A stretch of 64,000 nt of DNA from Paulinella micropora (lineage: Eukaryota; Cercozoa; Imbricatea; Euglyphida). Shown here in pieces: positions 1 to 8,595 of this stretch. Where the stretch lies: assembly GCA_009731375.1 (NCBI GenBank), contig BJOX01000105.1, positions 960,402 to 1,024,401 on the forward strand, given 5' to 3'. The notes below the pieces were generated by a model. That model did not search any database and was not told where the DNA came from. It saw only the letters and a program-made list of their open reading frames with translations. The stretch's first letter is position 1, and each line of letters opens with the position of its first letter. A program made the position numbers and the translations under genes.

Positions 1-175
1 GACAGTCTAGTATAAACCGACAGAGCACTGTGGGTTTTATTCCGGGCTCAACAAGCGAGAAAGGGCACCCTGAGGGAACAGGATTGTGCTTCCCGTCGCT
101 ATTTCGGCATGTGACTTATAGGCGTATGGCTAGGCACACATAAGGCACCCCACCACGGGCCCAGCACACCCACAC
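1..175. repeat. Dispersed repeat, left window end
   Basis: Bases 1-62 are found inverted at about 53137-53199. Bases 93-175 are found inverted at about 63905-64000. In each case the copy lies beside a GATA/TATC microsatellite. I see no coding potential. The shared segments mark a dispersed element that is joined to microsatellites in different ways at its three sites. Confidence 0.75.
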
Positions 176-235
<60 letters not shown>

Positions 236-560
236 GGATAGATAGATGGATATATGCGTCCTTGCCTGCATACATACGTTCATAAATATACATATGTGCA
301 TATAAACAGTTAGATACATACATTTGAAAGATATGATCTTAGTCTGTATTGTCATCAAATCTATGCTATTTTACAATAATAGTGGCATCAAGAACCACGA
401 TAAACACATATCGATGCTGTTACAGCAAATAGTCCTGCGACTTTTTTAACATTGCTAATGTGAAGAATTTGCCTTTGTCATATATCTTGCAGAGAGTTCA
501 CTGACCCCTGCTTAATATAATTTTCAACGTCTATTGCAAGTTGCCAATCAATCTACAATA
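176..560. repeat. GATA microsatellite and non-coding flank
   Basis: A GATA tetranucleotide tract runs over about 176-250. AT-rich unique sequence follows up to the first LRR exon at 563, and I see no gene in it. Confidence 0.7.
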
Positions 561-562
561 TA

Positions 563-720
563 ATGGAAGCTTCTAATGAACACACACCAGTCAGACTAAA
601 GGTAAGGCACAACACGGGACGGCTCAGGTCCGACCTCGACAATCTTCAAGGCGTTCTTGTTTTCTACTCCATCCAGCGTCGTGAGGGTTGTGTTGTTCTG
701 CATAGCAGCAACAGCCATAG
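563..720. CDS. LRR gene first exon (+) and opposing exon (-)
   Basis: On the + strand ATG at 563 opens a 13-codon exon (563-601) ending in a strong donor, AAG|GTAAGG. On the - strand an exon at about 635-720 contains the segment TTLTTLDGVENKNALKIVE and ends at GAG|GTCGGA (GT at 634-633). The two exons face each other tail-to-tail as elsewhere in the array, but the spacer is about 33 bp. The + exon may be the true start of the + strand gene; the - exon would lie near the 3' end of a - strand transcript. Function cannot be read from such short exons; the LRR link comes from the neighbours. Confidence 0.5.
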
Positions 721-779
721 ATTGAAAAATATATGCATAAAATCAATTTCAAAATAAAAGTATTTAATATTGCATTTAA

Positions 780-863
780 GTGAATGCAAAGCTGTTGGAA
801 TTAGGGCTAGAGAAAATTAATGTAGAATCCGAGGGCACCAAGGCGATTGCTGGCTCACTACAG
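780..863 (+). pseudogene. LRR exon with damaged splice acceptor
   Basis: This is an 84-bp, 28-codon RNI-type repeat (core LELGLEKINVESEGTKAIAG) ending in a normal donor CAG|GTGCG. Sibling exons start after TTTAG|GTGAAT. Here the sequence is TTTAA|GTGAAT, so the acceptor AG is lost and the repeat would be skipped or mis-spliced. It has no partner on the - strand. Confidence 0.55.
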
Positions 864-922
864 GTGCGAAATGACTCGTCTGATGTTTGTATAACTGTTT
901 GAATTGATAGCAAGGCTGAGCC

Positions 923-1109
923 ATGGCGTATGAGCTTGACATAAATGTTTGTTTTTGTCAAAGTTTGTCGCTGAATAGCATTGGTGCTGATGGAGCTAAG
1001 GAAATCGTAGCAGCACTGAAGGTACCTGCAGAGCTAGGCCAATCGCCTTGGCGCCTTCATCCCCAATGCTATTATCCCTCAAGTCGATACTGCGAATACT
1101 ATTGTTTAC
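923..1109. CDS. LRR start exon (+) paired with LRR exon (-)
   Basis: The + exon 923-1021 begins with GCCATGG, a strong Kozak context, and encodes MAYELDINVCFC followed by an LRR core with NSIGADGAKEIVAALK. It ends at AAG|GTAC. The - exon 1026-1109 is 84 bp and encodes a 28-residue repeat with core RSIDLRDNSIGDEGAKAIG. Only GTAC separates the exons, so GGTACC holds both donors. The + exon lacks the AATAGC hexamer found in the copy at 4453-4557. RNI-type LRRs usually form curved protein- or ligand-binding scaffolds; the ligand is unknown. Confidence 0.7.
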
Positions 1110-1187
1110 CTATATGCCGTCAAAAACACACCAGTGAAAAGTGCTACCGCGCCGCAGCATTAGAATAAAGTATGTTTGCTTGCACAG

Positions 1188-1368
1188 GAGAACAAGGAAT
1201 GTAAGCTACAAACGCTAGATATTTCGTACAATGAGATTGACGAGGCTGGAGCGATTGCTATGGGCAATGCTTTGCAGGTCTGACCTTGAGTGCTTCCGCA
1301 ATATGCTCTGCGCCTTGTGTTCCAATGTTGTTCTCCTCTAAATCTAGCGTTCGAAGCGTGTTGTTGAC
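1188..1368. CDS. LRR exon pair (+ 1188-1277 / - 1285-1368)
   Basis: The + exon follows TTGCACAG, is 90 bp (30 residues, core LQTLDISYNEIDEAGAIAMG) and ends CAG|GTCTGA. The - exon follows GAATTAG, is 84 bp (core RTLDLEENNIGTQGAEHIAE) and ends AAG|GTCAGA. The spacer is GTCTGAC, in which GT opens the intron on each strand. Both exons are open and properly bounded, as expected for usable exons in either direction. Confidence 0.75.
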
Positions 1369-1543
1369 CTAATTCAAAGCGACACATCCCAAACAAATAA
1401 AATATATTGTTATCAAATGCTACCGCGCGCAGGCAATATTTAGAGTCTGCAGAACTTTGTTTGCCTGCAGTGACGTCACAAATACAATTTGTTAGACATG
1501 CTACCCGCGCCGTAGCAAACAAAAAAGCATTTTATATGTTTAG

Positions 1544-1715
1544 GTGAATAGCTCGTTGAAGACTCTGGATTTGCTTGGTAATGAAATCGGTGATGAGGGA
1601 GTGAAGCACATTGCTGCAGCTTTAAAGGTACCTTTAACCCGTCTCCGATCGCCTGTGCCCCTGCGTCGCCTATTGCGTTGCCCTAGAGACCTAGGCTAGT
1701 CAACGTGTGATTAAC
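1544..1715. CDS. LRR exon pair (+ 1544-1627 / - 1632-1715)
   Basis: The + exon is 84 bp after TGTTTAG and has core LKTLDLLGNEIGDEGVKHIA. The - exon is also 84 bp with normal boundaries, but carries one in-frame TAG in the variable position just before the conserved GN of the repeat core. Both donors sit in GGTACC. The - exon is therefore the one clearly damaged member of the - set. Confidence 0.7.
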
Positions 1716-1795
1716 CTACACACGTGAAACACACGTGCTACATGCTACCGCGGTAGCAAAAGGCGCAAATGCATTGTCATATGTTGGTGCTGCAG

Positions 1796-1970
1796 GTTAA
1801 TGAAGCGTTGCAAGTGTTGAGCCTAATCGACAATGATATTGGCCCAGAGGGCGCCAAGGCTGTTGCTGATTTGCTGACGGTACCTCCAACGCTTTAGCTA
1901 TGTGCTGTGCTCCTTCTGCACCAATCTTGTTCAGTGAAATGTCTAGCTTCTCCAGCTTGCACTCCTTCTT
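1796..1970. CDS. LRR exon pair (+ 1796-1879 / - 1884-1970)
   Basis: The + exon (84 bp, after GCTGCAG) has core LQVLSLIDNDIGPEGAKAVA. The - exon (87 bp, 29 residues, after TGCACAG) has core LEKLDISLNKIGAEGAQHIA. The donors share GGTACC. This pair and the next two are close relatives with a start-to-start spacing of 266 bp for the first two, so a whole two-strand unit was recently duplicated in tandem. Confidence 0.75.
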
Positions 1971-2061
1971 CTGTGCACATGTACACAAATACATTATTCT
2001 TCGATGCTACCGCGTGCACGCGTAGCAAAAGGCGCAAATATATTGTCATATGTTGGTGCAG

Positions 2062-2239
2062 GTTAATGGAGCGTTGCAAGTGTGGAACCTAAATTACAAT
2101 GATATTGGCCCAGAGGGCGCAAAGGCTATTGCTGATATGCTGAAAGTACCTCCAACGCTTTCGCAATATGCAGTGCTCCTTCTGCACCAATCTTGTTCCA
2201 TCCAATGTCTAGCTTCTCTAACTTGCATTCCTTGTTTTC
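2062..2239. CDS. LRR exon pair (+ 2062-2145 / - 2150-2239)
   Basis: The + exon is 84 bp (core LQVWNLNYNDIGPEGAKAIA) and ends AAA|GTACC. The - exon is 90 bp (core LEKLDIGWNKIGAEGALHIA). Both are open and have AG acceptors. The pair is a near duplicate of the pair at 1796-1970, and both strands have diverged by substitutions that keep the frame open. Confidence 0.75.
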
Positions 2240-2282
2240 CTGTGCACAAATATACATTCTCCTTCAATGCTACCGGCGCACC

Positions 2283-2397
2283 GCGATAGCCGATATGCTT
2301 AAGGTACCTCCAACGCTTTCGCGATGTGCCGTGCTCCTTCTGCACCAATCGAGTTGAGTGAAATGTCTAGCTTCTCCAGCTTGCACTCCTTGTTGTC
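2283..2397. CDS. Truncated LRR exon (+) with intact partner (-)
   Basis: On the + strand only the last codons of a repeat survive (IADMLK, ending AAG|GTACC). They are fused directly to a damaged intron palindrome at 2268-2290, so a deletion joined the palindrome to the middle of the exon. The - exon 2308-2397 is intact (90 bp, core LEKLDISLNSIGAEGARHIA, acceptor GTACAG). Confidence 0.65.
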
Positions 2398-2517
2398 CTG
2401 TACACACAAATACACTCTTCTTCAGTGCTACCGCATGCGCAACATTATTTTTTATAAATGCTACCGCGGCGCGCCGCGCGCACGGTAGCATCTCTAACAA
2501 GTTTTTTTTGCATGCAG

Positions 2518-2659
2518 ATGAACACTTCGCTTCGAGAGCTCGACATGCAATCTAACGATATTGGAGCTGAAGGTGCGAGGGCCTTTGGCGAAGCTCTGAA
2601 GGTACCTTGATAGCATCTGCTATTGACTGCGCACCTTGTGGTCCGATGCCGTTGCCGCC
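2518..2659. CDS. LRR exon pair at the gap edge
   Basis: The + exon 2518-2601 is 84 bp after TGCATGCAG (core LRELDMQSNDIGAEGARAFG). The - exon starts past the gap; only its last 18 codons are present (2606-2659, with NGIGPQGAQSIADAIK). Both donors lie in GGTACC. The 10-N gap at 2660-2669 cuts the array, and viral sequence follows. Confidence 0.7.
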
Positions 2660-2669
2660 NNNNNNNNNN

Positions 2670-3011
2670 ATGGAACGAAAAATAGCAGAGATAGAAAATA
2701 AGAATGTGGCAAGCGATATTATTAATGACAAAGACCAAGATGACACACCCGAGCAGAGTGAGAGTGAGGATGAGGTTGACTTCACAGACCTTATTGCCGA
2801 AAAGATTGCTAAAATGAAAATCAAAAGAGCAAAAGCGGAAACTAAGAGAGAAAAGAAAAAGAGTACGAAACCAGAGCCTGAGCAGGAGAGTGAAGAAAGT
2901 GATAGCGAAAGTGAAGAAGAAGAACCGAAGCCTAAAAAGGGAAGAGTTAAAAATCAAACATTTCTGTTAATGTTTTTGCTGGGCAACAACAATCTAAAAA
3001 AGAAAAAATAA
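2670..3011 (+). pseudogene. Partial copy of viral acidic coiled-coil gene
   Basis: This is near-identical to 48010-48350 but lacks the first 47 codons, which lie beyond the 10-N gap. It is a highly charged Glu/Lys/Ser protein with long helical stretches and no recognisable domain. It belongs to the second, partial copy of the right end of the virus that is embedded in the LRR array. Confidence 0.75.
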
Positions 3012-3052
3012 TGAAGAAATATCTAGGATGTTTTTGAAATTTTAAAATATAG

Positions 3053-4068
3053 ATGAGTGAGGAAAATCAACTCGACCATAAACACACAATTATTAATGAT
3101 CAAAATCGTAATAGTAAATTAGACGACACACCTACGGGAGAAGTAGTTAAAACAAAAGAAGAAGCACTTGAAATTCACCACCAGAAAAAGAACCAGAAAA
3201 TATGGAATACTATATGGGTTGATAAGCCATTAGACCAAGTCTTTCTTGACTTAGCAGATATGAGTAAAATAAAAGATAAGAAAGGAAATAAGGGTTATGC
3301 TTGGATGCTTTGTTGGATCGATTGTCATAGTCGATATTTAATAATCATTCCACTAAAAAATAAAACAGCAAAAGAAGTCTATTATGCTTTGAAAACAATT
3401 AGATATAAACCGAAATCAATTACTACCGACAGCGGGGGAGAATATAAAGGAGCAACTCGTGAATATTTTAATGAAAATGGAATTAAACATGATGTGGTTT
3501 GAAGTTGGTTTCCATAGAGCCTTAGCGGTTGTTGATAGAGTTATAAGGAGTATTAGAAGATGGTTAGACCTTTTATTTGAAACCAATCGTAATTTTGATT
3601 GGGTTAGTTATATTCAAGACTTAGTAGATGCTTATAATCATAAAGTTCATAGAGGTATTAAGGCTAAACCAGCGGATGTATTTTTCGGGAGAGATAAAAG
3701 TAAACAAGTGATAACCCGCGATCATTTAATAGACGAATTCAATGTTAGTGATAGTGTGAGAAAAGAAAACAAAAGAAACGTTTTCTCCAAAGGTGGAAAG
3801 ACTTTCAGTAAAATTATTTTTTAAAAAAGTAAAGGGTCGGTCTGGATTCAAGTTAATATTAAATAATGATGAATTAGTAAGTCAGAGAGATTTATTGAAA
3901 ACTGATTTTATTAAACCAATTGACGAAGAAAAAGATATGAAAGAGCAGACTAAGGAATTTATTAAAGAGAAGAAAAATAAAGAACTGCTAAAGAGAGAAG
4001 AAATACAACCGGAAAACATAAGAACTAGTAAGAGAGAGAGGAAGGTAAAAATAATAATGGACCTGTAA
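3053..4068 (+). pseudogene. Second copy of viral rve integrase, frameshifted
   Basis: Retroviral-type (RNase H fold) integrase core plus C-terminal region, nearly identical to 48392-49341. The first segment (3053-3502) holds the first catalytic Asp in FLDLADMSK and the second in TTDSGGEYKG. A frameshift near 3500 moves the frame to 3459-3824, where the third acidic position is Asp in AVVDRVIRSIRRWLD. A further break near 3825 shifts to 3793-4068. The first frameshift is shared by both copies. This copy lacks the non-LTR insertion of the other copy, so it shows the unoccupied site. Confidence 0.85.
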
Positions 4069-4069
4069 T

Positions 4070-4418
4070 TGGTGGCACTATAGACGGCTAAAAATGTTAT
4101 CATGTGGTTTTTTCTGAGAGGACGCGAAAACGTAGAAATGTTTTTGTGTTTTCGCAGTTTTGGACAACTTTTATAAAAATTGTATGAAATATTTTATGAA
4201 AAAAAAATGTGTGTAAATAGATAAGTGTGCTATAGTAATACCTATAGTAGTAAAATTTATTGATAGTCTATTGATTTTGATATTGGTGTGTTTTTTTATG
4301 TCTTGATAAATTCGCTCTTGATACTTCTGCTCCACATTCGCATTTTATTTTTTCTTTTGCTTTCTTGTTCCTGTGCTCTCTATTTTTTTGTTCATATAAT
4401 TGTTTAGAATTAGGTCTT
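4070..4418. repeat. Truncated viral TIR fused to LRR gene
   Basis: About 340 bp match the right TIR (50702-51065), including most of the TIR zinc-finger gene. The match stops at TTGTATA, after which the sequence is that of the LRR gene (as at about 887). TTGTATA is present in both parents, so the join lies in a 7-bp microhomology. The outer part of the TIR and the start codon of the zinc-finger gene are missing. Confidence 0.8.
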
Positions 4419-4452
4419 GTATAACTATTTGAATTGATAGCAAGGCTGAGCC

Positions 4453-4645
4453 ATGGCGTATGAGCTTGACATAAATGTTTGTTTTTGTCAAAGTTTGTCG
4501 CTGAATAGCAATAGCATTGGTGCTGATGGAGCTAAGGAAATCGTAGCAGCACTGAAGGTACCTGCAGAGCTAGGCCAATCGCCTTGGCGCCTTCATCCCC
4601 AATGCTATTATCCCTCAAGTCGATACTGCGAATACTATTGTTTAC
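4453..4645. CDS. LRR start exon (+) and LRR exon (-), second copy
   Basis: The + exon 4453-4557 (GCCATGG start, MAYELDINVCFC) and - exon 4562-4645 repeat the pair at 923-1109 almost base for base. They differ by an in-frame AATAGC duplication within the LRR. GGTACC carries both donors. This is either a recent duplication or the other haplotype; the copy starts right at the viral junction. Confidence 0.7.
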
Positions 4646-4677
4646 CTATATGCCGTCAAAAACACACCAGTGAAAAG

Positions 4678-4697
4678 TGCTACCGCGCGCGGTAGCA
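4678..4697. repeat. Perfect 20-bp intron palindrome
   Basis: TGCTACCGCGCGCGGTAGCA is its own reverse complement. It lies between exon pairs 4453-4645 and 4724-4895. Further copies are at 4926-4945 (same 20 bp), 5544-5564 (one extra C) and 6636-6660 (interrupted arm). Confidence 0.9.
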
Positions 4698-4723
4698 GAA
4701 CATTTATAATGAACATGATTTAG

Positions 4724-4895
4724 GTGAACACCAGCTTAACTGAGTTTGTGTTGTTCAACAACAACATCGGACCAGAAGGAGCGAACCACATCGCAAAAGC
4801 ACTGCAGGTACCTTAAGAGCTTCTCCGATTGCGTTTGCACCATCATCACCAATTTTGTTGTAGCGTAGATTCAGCTCCCTCAGGGCTTGGTTGAC
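4724..4895. CDS. LRR exon pair (+ 4724-4807 / - 4812-4895)
   Basis: The + exon is 84 bp after GATTTAG (core LTEFVLFNNNIGPEGANHIA) and ends CAG|GTACC. The - exon is 84 bp after TCATAG (core LRELNLRYNKIGDDGANAIG). Both frames are open and only GTAC separates them. The introns on either side carry the palindromes at 4678 and 4926. Confidence 0.75.
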
Positions 4896-5050
4896 CTATG
4901 AAACCCAATAAATTGATACATGTATTGCTACCGCGCGCGGTAGCATGCCTCTTACAAACACAAACATGCATTTCCAGCTCATACATCGCGCAAGCAAGAG
5001 CAAAAGCAGTACAAATAAAGTTGTACAACATCAAACAGTCATTACCCACC

Positions 5051-5193
5051 GTGAGTAAAGAAACGATAATAATAGCGCTCAGCTCATTGTAGCCCTTGCC
5101 TGATAAATCCATCTTTGTTGTCTTCCCGTCACGGAAGGACGCGACAGGGATCCAGTCGCCTTGGATGCATATGCGCTCGATGCTCTGGTTGAC
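5051..5193 (-). CDS. LRR N-terminal cap-like exon, - strand
   Basis: The exon follows CTGTAAATTAG and encodes about 47 residues including WIPVASFRDGKTTKMDLSGK. It ends near 5051 at a GTGGGT donor. The pattern IPxxSxRDxKTTxxxLxxK is shared with the + strand cap exon at 5205-5417, so both strands carry the same kind of unit before their LRRs. The 3' boundary is approximate. Confidence 0.55.
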
Positions 5194-5204
5194 CTAATTT
5201 ACAG

Positions 5205-5417
5205 GACCATCCAAGCATCACGTCAGTGGATCTGAGAGACGACTTGAGTGTGGAAAGCGGCTCGGCGTTGGCGGCAGTGGCCAAGCAAAATCCCCGCATC
5301 AAGGAGATGTGTGGGATTCCGCTTGATTCACTGCGGGACAACAAGACAACAGAGCTACATCTGAAATCAAGAATTTTTGGCCCTGCAGAAGCGGCTATGT
5401 TGGCTGAATTCTTGAAG
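5205..5417 (+). CDS. LRR N-terminal cap exon, + strand
   Basis: A 71-codon exon after CTAATTTACAG, ending AAG|GTCAAT. It contains DHPSITSVDLRDDLSVES and then IPLDSLRDNKTTELHLKS, a capping segment that resembles the start of a LRR solenoid. The 11 bp at 5194-5204 is all that separates it from the - strand cap exon and must serve as acceptor end for both strands. It probably starts a LRR block on the + strand that goes on at 5593. Confidence 0.6.
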
Positions 5418-5592
5418 GTCAATATGAAGTTCAGTAAGATAAAATCTGAAAAATGCATGTGTCAACATACACACACAGATTGTTCCATGAATGCCTCTTG
5501 CTTTCCGTCGAACGTCACACGAAAAAATTATTGTTTCACATATTGCTACCCGCGCGCGGTAGCATTTATAATGCATGCTTATCACCATGTAG

Positions 5593-5764
5593 GTTAACAA
5601 GATTCTGCGTGAGATAAATCTGAGATGGAACCAGATCGGAGATGCGGGAGCGCAAGCTATTGGAGAAGCAATAAAGGTACCTCAAGCGCGGCCGCGATCG
5701 CTTTTGCGCCTTCTGGACCAATGTTGTTGTTCCAGAGGGTCATTTCCTTCAAAGACTTGTTCAC
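5593..5764. CDS. LRR exon pair (+ 5593-5676 / - 5681-5764)
   Basis: The + exon is 84 bp after CATGTAG (core LREINLRWNQIGDAGAQAIG). The - exon is 84 bp after TTATCAG (core LKEMTLWNNNIGPEGAKAIA). The donors share GGTACC. The array then runs into a poly-C tract and a 597-bp gap. Confidence 0.75.
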
Positions 5765-5825
5765 CTGATAATTACGCAATCACAAAGTTTTCATCGCAGC
5801 GCGCCCCCCCCCCCCCCCCCCCCCC

Positions 5826-6422
5826 NNNNNNNNNNNNNNNNNNNNNNNNNNNNNNNNNNNNNNNNNNNNNNNNNNNNNNNNNNNNNNNNNNNNNNNNNNN
5901 NNNNNNNNNNNNNNNNNNNNNNNNNNNNNNNNNNNNNNNNNNNNNNNNNNNNNNNNNNNNNNNNNNNNNNNNNNNNNNNNNNNNNNNNNNNNNNNNNNNN
6001 NNNNNNNNNNNNNNNNNNNNNNNNNNNNNNNNNNNNNNNNNNNNNNNNNNNNNNNNNNNNNNNNNNNNNNNNNNNNNNNNNNNNNNNNNNNNNNNNNNNN
6101 NNNNNNNNNNNNNNNNNNNNNNNNNNNNNNNNNNNNNNNNNNNNNNNNNNNNNNNNNNNNNNNNNNNNNNNNNNNNNNNNNNNNNNNNNNNNNNNNNNNN
6201 NNNNNNNNNNNNNNNNNNNNNNNNNNNNNNNNNNNNNNNNNNNNNNNNNNNNNNNNNNNNNNNNNNNNNNNNNNNNNNNNNNNNNNNNNNNNNNNNNNNN
6301 NNNNNNNNNNNNNNNNNNNNNNNNNNNNNNNNNNNNNNNNNNNNNNNNNNNNNNNNNNNNNNNNNNNNNNNNNNNNNNNNNNNNNNNNNNNNNNNNNNNN
6401 NNNNNNNNNNNNNNNNNNNNNN
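5826..6422. other. Assembly gap inside the LRR array
   Basis: 597 N, bounded by C homopolymers on both sides. Further exon pairs probably lie in it, because LRR pieces and a palindrome follow at 6463-6660. Confidence 0.95.
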
Positions 6423-6462
6423 CCCCCCCCCCCCCCCCCCCACACACACAAACTCTCTCTCT

Positions 6463-6532
6463 CCATGCCAGATTTATCTCACCTTGTTAACCTACATAGT
6501 CATGAGCATACATCATAAATGTTCTCTCTTTC

Positions 6533-6582
<50 letters not shown>

Positions 6583-6801
6583 GCACACATGCACACACAC
6601 ACACACACACACTGTGCCTCATATGCAAACACAAATGCTACCGCGCGCGCTAGGGTAGCACTTGTGTGTGTGTGAGAGACAGCGAGTGTGTGTGAGAGAC
6701 AGCGAGTGTGTGTGTGTGCGTGTGTGTTTGTGTGATTGTGTGTGTATGTAATAAAGTATGTACGTGTGTGTGTGTGTGTATGTGTGTGTGGTGTGTGTGT
6801 G

Positions 6802-6855
<54 letters not shown>

Positions 6856-7135
6856 AGGGAGGGAGGAAGAGAGAGGAGAGAGATAGAGGAGAGAAAGATA
6901 GACACACACACATACACAGATTCACCTGTAAGATCTCCAAGTATCCAAACACCCAACATTCATAAATATTTTATTCTGTTGTCTCATAATAGGTGTAGAG
7001 TAGTCCTGAACTGAAGTAGTGATGTCTTTATGCATGTATAGTCTGTGTGACCTGCAGTCCCTTGGCGACTGCCGAAGCACCAACAGCTCCAAGATTCTGG
7101 CTTGACAAATCGAGCGATTTGCCTTCATATTTGGC
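6463..7135 (-). CDS. LRR remnants on - strand beyond the gap
   Basis: A degenerate piece at 6463-6491 follows a normal acceptor (CATGTAG) and matches the start of the 5593 repeat with a short deletion. A complete 84-bp - exon lies at 7052-7135 (acceptor GAATAG, core GKSLDLSSQNLGAVGASAVA, donor CAG|GTCACA). No + strand partner is seen beside it. Between them lie CT, GT and GA microsatellites (about 6537-6860) and the palindrome at 6636-6660. The - strand gene, if real, is read from about 7.1 kb leftward to about 0.6 kb. Confidence 0.55.
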
Positions 7136-7600
7136 CTATTCAGAGCAGATAACCCATGAAAAAAAACAAGAAGTGAAAGAAAGTAGGTTCAAGCGGAAGT
7201 AAAAAAAAAAAAAATAAAAATAAAAATAAAAAATAAAAAAAAAAAAGATAACAGACCACGAACTTGGTGAGGACGTCGTGTTGTCCTACAAGAAATGCTA
7301 AAGCCGCCTGCAGTGCCATGGACGCTCTTGCTTAAATGTGGCCTTGTTTGCCATAAAAATAAATCAGGCCTATGGTGAATTTTTTGTTTTTGTTGTGACA
7401 TTTATCGAAACCCGTTGAATTTTGGGCAAATGCTACCCAAAAACAGAGCACAATCTTTTCGAAACTGGTTTTCCTACCTACCTACCCTACCTACCAACCC
7501 TCCTACCTACCTACCTACTACCTACCTACCTACCTACCTATCTACCTACCTACACACCTTACCTACCTACCTACCTACCTACCTACCCACCTACCTTACC
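7136..7600. repeat. CCTA microsatellite, insertion target
   Basis: About 7140-7450 is unique with an A-rich stretch and no clear gene. From about 7470 to 7600 the sequence is a CCTA tetranucleotide tract. The viral element begins at 7601, and CTTACC at 7595-7600 is the left target-site copy. Confidence 0.8.
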
Positions 7601-8278
7601 AGTAGATAAATACACATTTTTGGAGGGTGTTTTTCGTGCCTCAAAAACCCCCTTCCAAACATGTATTGTCCTTCCTGTTGATAGTTTAAACAATTAATAC
7701 TAAGCCTCAAAACAGCAAAATAAAAAAGCAAAAATTTTTGATAAATACAAGAAAGAAAAATAAATAAATTCGTTTTCCTCTACTTCAAAAAAAAAAANNN
7801 NNNNNNNAAAAAGATTAACGAACCGCTTCGTTATTCCTTATAAAGATTACCGAAAAATATATTTATGTAAATGGTGGACTATACAAGACCTAATTCTAAA
7901 CAATTATATGAACAAAAAAAATAGAGAGCACAGGAACAAGAAAGCAAAAGAAAAAATAAAATGCGAATGTGGAGCAGAAGTATCAAGAGCGAATTTATCA
8001 AGACATAAAAAAACACACCAATATCAAAATCAATAAATTTTACTACTATAGGTATTACTAGCACACTTATCTATATATATATATATTTCATAAAATATTT
8101 CATAAAATTTTTTATAAAAGTTGTCCGAAACTGCGAAAACACAAAAAGCATTTCTACGTTTTCGCATCCTCTCAGAAAAAACTGCATGATAATATTGTGA
8201 GCAGAGCGTCACAATGTGGCGGTGCCACTTGTGTGTGTGCGGGCCCTCATTTAGCCGTCCATAGTGCCGCCAATTCAA
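7601..8278 (+). repeat. Left terminal inverted repeat
   Basis: Matches the right TIR (50702-51340) in inverse orientation from the terminal AG inward. Differences are a private ~100-bp A-rich segment before the gap at 7798-7807, a private ~50-bp segment at about 8197-8250, and a different AT microsatellite near 8070. The TIR holds a small zinc-finger gene. Confidence 0.85.
7871..8036 (+). pseudogene. TIR zinc-finger gene, left copy, frameshifted
   Basis: It encodes the same 54-residue protein as 50911-51075 on the right, but the A run at 7914-7921 has 8 instead of 7 A, which breaks the frame. The C-terminal half keeps the finger KCECGAEVSRANLSRHKKTH. A sequencing error in the homopolymer is as likely as a real mutation. 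Confidence 0.7.
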
Positions 8279-8337
8279 CATAGAACTTTTGTATATTCTC
8301 TGGTTTTATTTCTTTTTCATAATATAATATTACATAA

Positions 8338-8595
8338 ATGTCTGACGAAAGAAAACAATTAAGAAAACAGAAGAGAGCAGAATACATTTAAGAAAGAAGA
8401 AAACAGAAATACACATGTGTATGTGGTAAGACTATAGGTATATATACAAAATACACACACGAAAAAAGTCAATGCCACAGAGACCATTTCGCAGAAAAAC
8501 AAGAAATTATGATAGGAGGAAAACCTTGTAAATTGACTATAAGAAGAGATGATGACATAGAAAGATATTTTAAAATAAAATGTAAAACCATTTAA
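8338..8595 (+). pseudogene. Small zinc-finger-like protein with one in-frame stop
   Basis: An 86-codon frame from ATG at 8338, directly after the TIR, with TATA-like DNA just upstream. TAA at 8389-8391 interrupts codon 18; the rest is open to TAA at 8593. The segment YTCVCGKTIGIYTKYTH followed by CHRDHF resembles a short C2H2-type finger like the one in the TIR. Such small finger proteins are common near the ends of Polinton-like viruses; the role is unknown. If translated, it could also start at a later codon. Confidence 0.5.

Larger units (their letters stand above)
1142..2490. repeat. Intron palindromes, first block
   Basis: Copies lie at 1142-1159, 1418-1435 (degenerate), 1499-1517, 1743-1758, 2005-2027, 2268-2290 (fused to an exon), 2426-2440 (half site) and 2459-2490. 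The shared core is TGCTACCGCG...CGGTAGCA. All lie in the gaps between exon pairs, on the acceptor side, never in the 4-7 bp donor-side gap. Loop length and GC core vary while the arms TGCTACC/GGTAGCA persist. Confidence 0.8.

Noticed and set aside
5772-6449. Long frames across N gaps
   Set aside because: They consist of unknown residues with poly-C or poly-G ends.
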